DNA from: a virus
Virus record (IMG/VR): IMGVR_UViG_3300024308_000022
Coordinates: 52,043-116,042 of that record
Direction: 5' to 3' (one strand)
Length of the DNA stretch: 64,000 bases
In this document: positions 51,290-59,206 of the stretch, in pieces
How positions within the stretch are numbered: position 1 is the stretch's first letter
Layout: each line of letters begins with the position of its first letter
The notes under the pieces: model-generated
The model's input: only the letters and a program-made list of their open reading frames with translations
Databases searched by the model: none
Told to the model about the DNA's origin: nothing
Position numbers and translations under genes: made by a program

Positions 51290-52843
51290 GAAATAACATT
51301 AATTAACTTAACATGCATCTATCTTATGCGACTAGCATGAGAAGGAAATGAAAGATGCGCGAAGGTTTGATAGAATCGAAAAGATACCCTAAGTATTACC
51401 ACCACCCCCAGATTCCTCGGATTGTGATTTCCGAAGAAGGGATAGTAATTGATGTTTTGTTAGATTATTGTCCCTTAGCGTACTTCAACTCACATTTCGG
51501 GTATAACGTGATGAACATACGCGGTAAAGGCACGATGACACACCATCGTCTTGTCGCCGAAACGTTCCATCACAAAGAACACGACCACTACGTCACGAAT
51601 CACATCGATGGCGATAAATTTAACAACAGAGCCAGTAACCTAGAATGGGTCGATAGGAAAAGAAACTTATGGCACGCTTACGAGTTAGGGCTGAAGAAAG
51701 ATAATCGTCCTGTAGAGGTCTTAGACTTAACCACGCAGGAAGTTAATTCGTTCTTGGGTTTAAACAAAGCAGCCGCGTGGCTGAAAGCGTCCCAGAGTAG
51801 GTTACACGTTTATCTGAACTCCACACAGCAAACTCCGTTCTTGAAAAAATACAACGTGCGTTACGCGGACTCGAGTTGGAAACAAATCGATTCCAGTAAT
51901 GTCGGCGAGAAACCAAATGGTGCCCCGCGCGAAGTTGTATTGACTTCTAAGGATGGAAAAGAAGTTTATATCTTCGAGAGCTACGGGGAAGCTGCCAGAT
52001 ACTTCAATGTGTCTACGAGTTCGATATGGCAGTCGATAAATAGGGGGACTAGAGTCAGGGGTTTATTCCTAGCAAAACATCTTGACGAGAAGGAAGGTTC
52101 TGTGGGAACTGTCGTTAAGAGAAAGCCTAAGAAAATGTCACCTAACTCGCGACGTCCGGCCTTTCCGATAAAAGTAACCAATAAGTTGACCGGCGAAGTT
52201 AAGCACTACGCGTCGACTCTGGACTTTTGTGCGGAAGTGGGAGCTCGAAGAAATACGGTACAAAGGGGAATGTCCATCAACGGGGGTAGATGGTCAATAT
52301 ATCAAATCGAATACGTTAACGTTAGTTAGTATGTTAAAGTCCCATCTATCCGCGAGGGTGGATGCGTACACCACTAAACGCTGGAAAAGCCTAAAGCTCT
52401 GCAACCAACACCGTGCTGGAAACAGTAAACTACAGTACTTGGCAGCAAGTGCGGTACACGGAGATCACTAGGACGGCGCGAGTCTTCTGAACGTCAGGTG
52501 GGGAAACCCAGAAACAATCGTAGAGATGCCCTATGCTGAAAAGAAACCGGAAACGGCGCTAAGGGGATGAAAAAGAAACCGAAAGGTAAAATGGTCAATC
52601 AGCAGCGAAGCTCCTAAGGGTTTGTTTACACAGATTACGGAGTGTGTTCAACGACTGTCCCGTAGCGGGGAGTAGGGGTACAAGCTAGAGTGAAAACTCA
52701 AGGTACTTCGAAATGTGGTGCTGCTCTTCTATAAAGGAGAGTAGATGGTATAGTCTGCACTGTAGGGAAAGCCTACAGCTGCGTACCCACGCTGTGAAGC
52801 GTGAGACGCGGGAGAGCCTTGCGAACTCTCCGAACATACATGG
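51290..52843 (+). ncRNA. group I intron 2 in RNA polymerase beta' gene, with HNH endonuclease frame
   Basis: 1554 bases. The 5' part carries the endonuclease gene 51355-52329; the catalytic core follows: GTGCTGGAAACAGT near 52413, TCAGCAGCGAAGCTCCTAAG near 52600, GTGTTCAACGACTG at 52643-52656 and ATGGTATAGTCT near 52745. It ends with G at 52843. Excision restores NCD-FDGD. The core shares long identical strings with intron 1, so the two introns are duplicates. I did not find a convincing P1 guide sequence for this one. Confidence 0.82.
51355..52329 (+). CDS. HNH homing endonuclease with NUMOD-type DNA-binding repeats
   Basis: AGAAGGAAATGAAAG precedes the ATG. 324 residues. HNH motif: THHRLVAETFHH then YVTNHIDGDKFNNRASNLEW (residues about 61-105). 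Downstream are NUMOD-like helical repeats: FLGLNKAAAWLKASQSRLHV near 131, SYGEAARYFNVSTSSIWQSI near 208 and STLDFCAEVGARRNTVQRGM near 285. Such proteins cut intronless alleles and so spread the intron. It lies wholly inside intron 2 and has its own ribosome-binding site. Confidence 0.9.
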   Translation: MREGLIESKRYPKYYHHPQIPRIVISEEGIVIDVLLDYCPLAYFNSHFGYNVMNIRGKGTMTHHRLVAETFHHKEHDHYVTNHIDGDKFNNRASNLEWVDRKRNLWHAYELGLKKDNRPVEVLDLTTQEVNSFLGLNKAAAWLKASQSRLHVYLNSTQQTPFLKKYNVRYADSSWKQIDSSNVGEKPNGAPREVVLTSKDGKEVYIFESYGEAARYFNVSTSSIWQSINRGTRVRGLFLAKHLDEKEGSVGTVVKRKPKKMSPNSRRPAFPIKVTNKLTGEVKHYASTLDFCAEVGARRNTVQRGMSINGGRWSIYQIEYVNVS

Positions 52844-53107
52844 TTTGACGGTGATGCATTAAATGCCCTTGTCGCATTAGACAGGGAGCAATTTGAAGCG
52901 CTTAGGAAACTAGCGCCTCACAAAGGGGTATTAGACCACGGTACGCCTCGTAAAGTCAGTCGTGTAATTGCACTACACAGTGCAACTATTGCTACGATAG
53001 CTAACTGGCTGTATCGAGATGAAGCGTCAGCAAAACGGTTTGAGTTGCCTATAGAACGGTATGACCCAGACCACCAACTGGCGCAATTTAAAAACCTGGA
53101 GGTATAA
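52844..53107 (+). CDS. RNA polymerase beta' N-terminal subunit, exon 3
   Basis: 87 codons plus stop. It begins FDGDALNALVALDREQFEAL: with NCD from exon 2 this forms the catalytic NxDFDGD loop whose three Asp hold the active-site magnesium. Read without splicing, the preceding codon would be Trp and the motif would be dead, which strongly supports the inferred junction. The rest (ATIATIANWLYRDEASAKRF) ends the N-terminal beta' subunit; the remaining beta' must be another gene. Its TAA abuts the next ATG. Confidence 0.85.
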   Translation, partial: FDGDALNALVALDREQFEALRKLAPHKGVLDHGTPRKVSRVIALHSATIATIANWLYRDEASAKRFELPIERYDPDHQLAQFKNLEV

Positions 53108-53716
53108 ATGCGAGTGGTAGAAGGAGGCCGTGCGCTGCAACATGCTGCGGCTTACGGACGTCCACATCAAAACGTACTCCAGTACGTAGAGACACAACGA
53201 CACGATTACGTCAGTGGGTTAACTGAGCTTGGACGGGCTCAGTACGACCAAGCGATTGCACACGCGTCAACTTTGGTTGACTCACACGCGTTAGTGATTG
53301 CAGACGCGTTACGTGCTCGGACGGAAAGCTTCACACAAGTCAACAGTATCCATCGGTTGTCAACGTATGAAGAGGTACAGAACGCTCCACAAGAAATGGT
53401 ACGGTGGTTGATGGTGGCTCCTGAGATCCGGGACGTGTACCACGACCAACGCTGTCATGGGTTTGGAGAGCGGTATGTCGACCTACAGCCGGGTGTGTCT
53501 CGTTGGGACCACGATGACTACTGTCGTGTTTACAGTGGACAAGTCAACTTTGACGACGAAGGACCTTTAGTACGGGTTTGTGTCGTAGGGGACGACGACG
53601 AGATTCCTTTAAGTACGCAACAGAAACTAGACATTCGGTACAGTATCGATGTTATGGTAGCTGGATTTGCAGAAGGGATTGACACCACCGATGAGCTCAA
53701 TGGGGCATTGGGGTAA
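53108..53716 (+). CDS. hypothetical protein
   Basis: TAAATG junction with the RNA polymerase gene and CTGGAGG as its site, so it is translationally coupled to the spliced message. 202 residues, with HDQRCHGFGERYVDLQPGVS-like His/Cys/Trp clusters in the middle and an acidic end. No family recognised. Followed by a terminator. Confidence 0.6.
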   Translation: MRVVEGGRALQHAAAYGRPHQNVLQYVETQRHDYVSGLTELGRAQYDQAIAHASTLVDSHALVIADALRARTESFTQVNSIHRLSTYEEVQNAPQEMVRWLMVAPEIRDVYHDQRCHGFGERYVDLQPGVSRWDHDDYCRVYSGQVNFDDEGPLVRVCVVGDDDEIPLSTQQKLDIRYSIDVMVAGFAEGIDTTDELNGALG

Positions 53717-53730
53717 ATGAATAAAAAAGC

Positions 53731-53761
53731 AAAGAGCCTTCGGGCTCTTTCTTTTTTTTTT
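53731..53761 (+). terminator. rho-independent-type terminator
   Basis: Stem AAAGAGCC/GGCTCTTT with a TTCG loop and a long T-run. Confidence 0.9.
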
Positions 53762-53784
53762 GGTGGAATGACGTGGAGGAAGGT

Positions 53785-54186
53785 ATGGTAGCAGTAGGTA
53801 TAAACCTAGGTGGAAAAGGGTGGTTGACAGGAACGATTGAAACGTTGGATCAGTGCATGGCTGACTTTCTTACCGCAAAGTATTCGAAGTCTGAGCTGTA
53901 TGCTGGAAGTATCAGTAGTATGGCGTATTTAGTGGGTGAGTATGGACAAGACCCAGAAGCGTTTAGTACGCAACTGGACTCTGTACTGACGTCGTATTTG
54001 TCACGTTGGTTTACAACAGTCAGTGTGAGCACAGCGGTGACGTATCCTAATAACATAGAAGCAGCACGGTATAACATCAACTTGTCGATCCAAGTTCAAC
54101 GAGACGGGATCGTGTATGACTTATCAAAAGTGTTAGAACTCAGTAATGGGAAACTACAGGACTTGATTGAGGTGATCAATGGCTAA
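53785..54186 (+). CDS. hypothetical protein
   Basis: ATG 53785 follows GGAGGAAGG; the upstream GTG overlaps that site and was rejected. 133 residues: LGGKGWLTGTIETLDQCMAD, then a strand-rich middle with TVSVSTAVTYPNNIEAARYN. This could be a small phage wedge-like fold, but no family is recognised. It overlaps the next gene by 8 bases. Confidence 0.6.
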   Translation: MVAVGINLGGKGWLTGTIETLDQCMADFLTAKYSKSELYAGSISSMAYLVGEYGQDPEAFSTQLDSVLTSYLSRWFTTVSVSTAVTYPNNIEAARYNINLSIQVQRDGIVYDLSKVLELSNGKLQDLIEVING

Positions 54187-54739
54187 CGCACGTAGTTTAG
54201 AAGACTTAGGGTTGATAGAAATGAATGAAGCGATGGATACGCTCATTAATGAAAACCGAAGTCGAATCGTAAGTGTAGAAGAGCATGTGTTTGTCAGTAA
54301 GTACTTACCTTTACTCACAGCGACTCAGAAAGTCGACTTAACGCCTTGGGTAGAGTTAGCAGGAGGAGGGTTCCAAGGAGGACAATTCAAACCTGTACAC
54401 GTTGTAAAAAACGGGCAGCTCTTATTTACTGTACCTCCTTTATTTGCAACGCCTACTACCTACACGAAATACGACGAGAGACAAAGCATCTCTACGGTCG
54501 TAGACCAACTCCAAAGTAAAGCCAGAGCGTTTAACCTTTCGATGGATATCGCCCTTCCTAAAACCTTACAGGGGCTTTACACCACCCGTAGAGAGCAAAC
54601 TCCAGACCACTCCAAAGCGTGGGCTGCGATTTTGCAACGGTATGGAATCGTCACTGGGACGACGGAGTCGAGCGTGAGCACACAGGCGTTGTCACAGACA
54701 TGGCTGACTGACGATGACACAGACGACGATTGGGCGTGA
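54179..54739 (+). CDS. hypothetical protein with acidic tail
   Basis: 186 residues; ATG inside the end of the previous gene. The middle GGGFQGGQFKPVHVVKNGQL is Gly-rich and the C-terminus TWLTDDDTDDDWA is strongly acidic. The acidic end overlaps the start of the SbcD-like gene. Virion or DNA-repair roles are both possible. Confidence 0.55.
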   Translation: MANARSLEDLGLIEMNEAMDTLINENRSRIVSVEEHVFVSKYLPLLTATQKVDLTPWVELAGGGFQGGQFKPVHVVKNGQLLFTVPPLFATPTTYTKYDERQSISTVVDQLQSKARAFNLSMDIALPKTLQGLYTTRREQTPDHSKAWAAILQRYGIVTGTTESSVSTQALSQTWLTDDDTDDDWA

Positions 54740-55853
54740 GGGATTCACGTTATTAAGTTTTCACGACGTCCACTTAGGACACCACCGGACTCCGACGGAA
54801 GAGATCATCGCTGGGGTAAAGAAAGCAATCCTTGCTGAGAACCCCAAGCTGGTGAGTTGTATTGCGTTTCAAGGGGACTTGTTTGACCGTGACTTGCAAT
54901 TAAGTGCGCACTGTGTGACTGACATTCATGAGTTTTTTGAATGGTTACTCCGCTACTGCAAAGAACACGACATTTGGTTACGGGTACTGGAAGGTACACC
55001 GAGCCACGATTGGAAACAGTCCAGACTTTTAGTGACATTAAACCGTCTACTGCGAATAGACTGTGAGCTCTATTACGCAGAGCAGTTAGAAATCGAAACC
55101 CTCCCGAACGGGATGACGGTTTTATACGTACCGGATGAGTGGAGCATCGATCCAGCGGATACACACCGTCAAGCGGTGCGCCTTTTAGAGTCTCACGGCT
55201 TAGCGCAAGTGGATTTCATTTTCATGCATGGCGCGTTTGAGTATCAACTCCCACCGCATGTACCACACGCTACGCACAGTAGCAGTGAGTGGCAGCCGTT
55301 AGCTAGGCAGTACATACTCTGTGGGCATATCCACCAACACTCACACCGTGGGAACATCCTCGTGGCGGGTTCCCACAACCGACTCGCCCATAACGAAGAA
55401 GCACCGAAAGGACACTTACGAGTGTGGGTGAGAGGCTCTCGTAAAGGGTGGGCGTTTGTAGAGAACGCAGAAGCGAAAGTGTACCGAACGATTGACTGCA
55501 TCGGTCTGTCGTTAGAAGCGGCGTATGACGAGATACGTGAAATCGCACAGAGCACTCCTGCTCGTAGTTACTTACGTGTCAAAGCCAGTAGTACAGACTC
55601 GATTCTAAGGGGCGTAGCAGCTTTACGACAAGAGTTTCCTCAGTTCTATTGGGACACCAAAGGGGTACGTGAAGAAGAGCTAACAGAGAGTCGTGTAGAC
55701 CCTACAGACGTTCCTGTATTTCGTGGCACGTCACTCACCGCAACAAACTTACCTCACTTAGTGAAAGAACGTATGACGCGTACAGGTGTTACGGCTGAGC
55801 TACAGTTACGTGTGGTACAATTACTGGAGGACTTGCAATGCGAGGTGTCTTAG
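54714..55853 (+). CDS. SbcD/Mre11-like nuclease subunit
   Basis: 379 residues. Metallophosphatase motifs in order: DVHLGHH near residue 17, GDLFDRD near 55, GTPSHDW near 94 (in place of GNHD), HGAFEY near 172 and CGHIHQHSH near 203. The GTPSHD variant and the long C-terminal region are typical of phage Mre11/SbcD relatives. It would process DNA ends during replication or recombination. No SbcC/Rad50-like ATPase lies next to it. The ATG overlaps the previous gene by 26 bases. Confidence 0.82.
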   Translation: MTQTTIGREGFTLLSFHDVHLGHHRTPTEEIIAGVKKAILAENPKLVSCIAFQGDLFDRDLQLSAHCVTDIHEFFEWLLRYCKEHDIWLRVLEGTPSHDWKQSRLLVTLNRLLRIDCELYYAEQLEIETLPNGMTVLYVPDEWSIDPADTHRQAVRLLESHGLAQVDFIFMHGAFEYQLPPHVPHATHSSSEWQPLARQYILCGHIHQHSHRGNILVAGSHNRLAHNEEAPKGHLRVWVRGSRKGWAFVENAEAKVYRTIDCIGLSLEAAYDEIREIAQSTPARSYLRVKASSTDSILRGVAALRQEFPQFYWDTKGVREEELTESRVDPTDVPVFRGTSLTATNLPHLVKERMTRTGVTAELQLRVVQLLEDLQCEVS

Positions 55854-56659
55854 CGTTACAAAGCAGAGCGTGTGGAGAAGAAATGTCCACGCTGTCGATT
55901 GGGACAGCGTTGGCCATCGAAGCCTACGTAAAAGAGAAAAAAACACAAACGCCTTTTCTTTTGGTGAACGTGCGGACGGTTCTGCGTAACTTAATGGAAT
56001 CCGTAGAGAAAGACGTCCTGTTGCGTGTAAAGGCGGAAGACTTAGCGACGGTGCTACTGGATGAGCTCGCGTTTATCCATCGTGAGCTTCCGCCTTTAAC
56101 AGGGCAAGTCACGCAAGTGCAGTTTTACTACCCGACGTACTCCGACTTACAGCGGATACTTCCTTACGCTGAGCTTCGGGAAATCACCACTCCTGCTCAG
56201 AAGTTTCAAGTGGCGTTAGAACAACACGTCTTTGCGCATCTACAGCGTCAGAAAACAGAACCGTGGGAACGCGTAGCGACTCGTCATCCCGGACTCAAGC
56301 AAGCGACGACGATCCTAACCCATAGTCCTTGTGACTTGTTAGCGAAACCTTACTTCCCACAGTTGCAACTTTTAGAGTCTCACACAGGAGCAATCAAAGG
56401 GTACACGTTGTGGCACACGAAGTACACTAACGGGAAAGAGCTCGACTGTATTCCTTTTGGGCGATTTGGCTTGCAGATCTTTGGGGATAACAACACGCTA
56501 CTGAAACAAAAACCCTTTAAGGTCAAACAGCTGGTGCTGGGGATGGCAAAAGCTGACCACTGGACGAGTATGTCCAGCGACGATCGGATACGTGCTTCTA
56601 TCAACAAACACAAAGACCCTGTGGAACGAATGATGCTTCTGAAAGTCTTAACGTCTTAA
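55838..56659 (+). CDS. hypothetical protein coupled to the SbcD-like gene
   Basis: The ATG follows CTGGAGG within the end of the nuclease gene; an internal ATG at residue 16 (MSTLSIGTAL) is possible. 273 residues, alpha-beta, with KPYFPQLQLLESHTGAIKGY. Not an SbcC. The coupling suggests a DNA-metabolism role, by context only. Confidence 0.55.
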   Translation: MRGVLALQSRACGEEMSTLSIGTALAIEAYVKEKKTQTPFLLVNVRTVLRNLMESVEKDVLLRVKAEDLATVLLDELAFIHRELPPLTGQVTQVQFYYPTYSDLQRILPYAELREITTPAQKFQVALEQHVFAHLQRQKTEPWERVATRHPGLKQATTILTHSPCDLLAKPYFPQLQLLESHTGAIKGYTLWHTKYTNGKELDCIPFGRFGLQIFGDNNTLLKQKPFKVKQLVLGMAKADHWTSMSSDDRIRASINKHKDPVERMMLLKVLTS

Positions 56660-56726
56660 TTTACACAGAGCGTGTAATAATAGGACGACACACATCAAAA
56701 CTACTTTTAATAAAAGGAAAGGTTCT

Positions 56727-57506
56727 ATGTCCGAAACGACAAAAAACTCATTAGGCGAATGGAAGTTATCACTGACAGCGCCAGCCCATCGCAACGCAGA
56801 GCAACGCGATGATCGTCCTATCAAACCGGTCTTTCGTGTAGCGATTCGCTACAACCAAGTGCAAGCGAAAGTGTACACGGGTGTAGCAGGGGATAAAAAC
56901 AAAGGCGTGATTGAAGCAAACATGTCACTGCCTATCTTTGGTGCGTTCATTGAGTTGATCAAAGACGCGTCTAAACCAGAGTGGCCAGCAGGCAAACGCA
57001 TTGCGGTATTAAACCGTAACTTCACGTATCCGAACGGAAAGCGCTCAGAGAAACCTGAAGAGATCTCTAAGCTGTACGTAGGGAAAAACAAAGACGGTGT
57101 GGTATACATCGCGTGTGTAGCTCCTGAGTACCAAAACCGTCCGATGATTCAATTCGCGTTTACGGACGATGAATGGTTTGCTCTGGTAGACGCTGACGGC
57201 AATTCATTAAGTGAAGCAGACGTGTCGATGTATTTGGCGCGTGAGTACGCTGCGCGGATGGAATACTTAGTCCGTCAAAACTACCACGATGGTTTCCAAA
57301 CCAAAGAAGAAATCGAAGCAGCGAAAGAAGCCAACAAAGCCAACCGCGGTGGCGGTTATAACAAAGGCGGTGGTGGTGGCTACAATAAAGGTGGCTACAA
57401 CAAAGGCGGTAACGGCGGTGGGTACAACAAAGGAGGAGACTCCGGTGGTGACAAACCTGCAGCAGGCGGCGGTTGGGATGACGCCGACGACGGTTTACCG
57501 TTCTAA
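56727..57506 (+). CDS. single-stranded DNA-binding-type protein
   Basis: AAAAGGAAAGG before the ATG. 259 residues: a folded beta-rich domain (residues about 1-180; VFRVAIRYNQVQAKVYTGVA), then a Gly/Asn/Tyr/Lys-rich linker of repeated GGGYNKGG units (about 207-245), and the end WDDADDGLPF. A disordered Gly-rich linker with an acidic tip ending in hydrophobic-Pro-Phe is the hallmark of bacterial-type SSB, where the tip recruits partner enzymes. It would coat ssDNA during phage replication. Confidence 0.75.
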   Translation: MSETTKNSLGEWKLSLTAPAHRNAEQRDDRPIKPVFRVAIRYNQVQAKVYTGVAGDKNKGVIEANMSLPIFGAFIELIKDASKPEWPAGKRIAVLNRNFTYPNGKRSEKPEEISKLYVGKNKDGVVYIACVAPEYQNRPMIQFAFTDDEWFALVDADGNSLSEADVSMYLAREYAARMEYLVRQNYHDGFQTKEEIEAAKEANKANRGGGYNKGGGGGYNKGGYNKGGNGGGYNKGGDSGGDKPAAGGGWDDADDGLPF

Positions 57507-57520
57507 GTAAACAACATACT

Positions 57521-57543
57521 GAGGAGAGCATTTCGCTCTCCTC
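57521..57543 (+). terminator. hairpin flanked by CATA and TATG
   Basis: Stem GAGGAGAG/CTCTCCTC with loop CATTTCG; CATA lies at 57515 and TATG at 57547. Confidence 0.75.
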
Positions 57544-57574
57544 TTCTATGTTCCTCAGCACTCGACAAGTTTTC

Positions 57575-57595
57575 AGATATACATTATTGTTAGGA
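57575..57595 (+). promoter_or_regulatory. early-type phage promoter
   Basis: AGATATACATTATTGTTAGG, identical to the element at 8155, following a terminator and 51 bases before the next gene. Confidence 0.75.
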
Positions 57596-57645
57596 CTAGC
57601 CCCAATCAATCGCGAAGGCTGGATAAATAAAAGAAGGTACAAGCT

Positions 57646-59193
57646 ATGCATTTTCATACCGCTTACTGCCCGATGTCTCCCACCAAGACATTGGTCTTAG
57701 AGCACCAAGGAGAGCAGCTGCGTTGGGTAGTGTCTGGGTTTTTAGCCACAGACCGACCCGACCGTGTCGTACGGGACATTAACCACTACTGGAGTAAAAT
57801 ACCACAGCACCGCCAACAGTTGATCTTTGACACTTACAAGGACATGCACTACAAACTCCACAACATTGAAAACCCCGACCGGATGCACGAACGGTTGATT
57901 GAAGACTTTCGAATGTTGATGGACAACCACCCGATTGAAGAAACCATACTCTGGGCAGAAAACGAATGTCAGATCAAATACCACCCTGACATCAAAGAGC
58001 ACTACGACGACGGTTTCCCAAAAGAGATCACGTACGTGACATCAGAGTACCGTGCGTTACTGGCGTTAGTGTTACGTAGTCGACCACTGCTGCCTTTGTT
58101 TGCAGTGTACTGCGCAAACGTGAAAGACTCGTACGGCGTGCAGTTCAAAGAGTATCATGCTGCGAGTATTCTGGAGGACACGGATTACGTGACATCAGAA
58201 GCGTACGAACGCATGTTTCTGTATATCCGACACCACGTGGAGAACGCAGACCGTTCTGAAGCCGCGGTGTTAAACTCCTTAGGGACAGTGACATTACCAG
58301 ACTACGTGACTGCGATGGCGATCGTTCGTAAACTCACAACCTGTGAACTCCCTTATAAAGGAGAAGACACGGAGCCTGTGAATCTGGTAGCAACGCTTTA
58401 CAACTTTGTAAGGTCTACTTTAGATGGGCTGAACAACAAATACGGTGGTGCAATTCGCAACAAGAAACCTCAGGACGGGAACGACAACGAACCTGATAAC
58501 ACGTCTTTACCCGAAGGCTACAAAAACCGCACAGACGTGACGGAGTTGGATTCTCAGTTGTATAAGGTCCATACTCAGAACGCGTTGGTATTTGCCCGTA
58601 GAATCGATTCTACGGTGCCTGAGGCGTACGTAGATCGGTGCTGGGCGGTGTTGTGGGAATCTGCACGGTACGCACCTCACCCTATCCAACAAACGCTGGT
58701 GCAGTGGCTGGTGAAGCTCGCTGATCTTTCTCCGCATGCCATTCCACACTTGGATGCAGAAGAAACAATCAAAGTGTTTGCTGCAGTAAAGGCAGTCCTG
58801 TGGCATTGGGAGTATTACGATCTAGCTGCACTTATTAGCGCGTTCTGGAAACGAACTCCGGAAGATACCATCTACGGGAGTCGTCGAAACCCAATCACTG
58901 ATGAGCAGGTAGAGCAGTTACGTAAGCTGTTTCCTTACTACCAGCAACTCAAAGGGAAAACTCTGAGTAAACACGCTCAGATCCAAGGGGTAGGAAAGAA
59001 AGAGATCGTTCACAATGAAGCTATCCGTGGGATTGACGCGGTAGTGACGTTAGGAAACGACTTAGTGTGGGAGCTGAATGGTCCTCCAGAGTTATTGGAG
59101 AAAACCAATTGGTTAACCAACCCTCATGGAAAAGTATTCCCTGCGGATATCAAAGTCTTTTTAGCCAGTTTAGTCATCCGTATTAACCAATAG
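57646..59193 (+). CDS. unknown protein, candidate fifth subunit of the non-virion RNA polymerase
   Basis: 515 residues, mostly helical, with AGAAGGTACAAGC upstream. Its size and position between the beta' N-terminal gene and the beta gene resemble phiKZ gp68, the extra subunit of the non-virion polymerase, as I recall it. No motif proves this. Segments include NPDRMHERLIEDFRMLMDNH and a charged disordered stretch GNDNEPDNTSLPEGYKNRTD. It is driven by an early-type promoter. Confidence 0.5.
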   Translation: MHFHTAYCPMSPTKTLVLEHQGEQLRWVVSGFLATDRPDRVVRDINHYWSKIPQHRQQLIFDTYKDMHYKLHNIENPDRMHERLIEDFRMLMDNHPIEETILWAENECQIKYHPDIKEHYDDGFPKEITYVTSEYRALLALVLRSRPLLPLFAVYCANVKDSYGVQFKEYHAASILEDTDYVTSEAYERMFLYIRHHVENADRSEAAVLNSLGTVTLPDYVTAMAIVRKLTTCELPYKGEDTEPVNLVATLYNFVRSTLDGLNNKYGGAIRNKKPQDGNDNEPDNTSLPEGYKNRTDVTELDSQLYKVHTQNALVFARRIDSTVPEAYVDRCWAVLWESARYAPHPIQQTLVQWLVKLADLSPHAIPHLDAEETIKVFAAVKAVLWHWEYYDLAALISAFWKRTPEDTIYGSRRNPITDEQVEQLRKLFPYYQQLKGKTLSKHAQIQGVGKKEIVHNEAIRGIDAVVTLGNDLVWELNGPPELLEKTNWLTNPHGKVFPADIKVFLASLVIRINQ

Positions 59194-59206
59194 AAAAAGG
59201 AGTCGT

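Noticed and set aside
52229-52471. 80-codon frame overlapping the end of the endonuclease gene
   Set aside because: It crosses from the endonuclease gene into the group I core, lacks a ribosome-binding site and has no protein-like signature.
52841-52855. A WFDGD motif, which would be an inactive RNA polymerase catalytic loop
   Set aside because: The Trp codon belongs to the intron end. Splicing to the micro-exon restores NCDFDGD.
57160-57657. Minus-strand frame of 165 codons rich in Cys, His and Arg
   Set aside because: It is the antisense of the Gly-rich repeats of the SSB-type gene and crosses its promoter and terminator.
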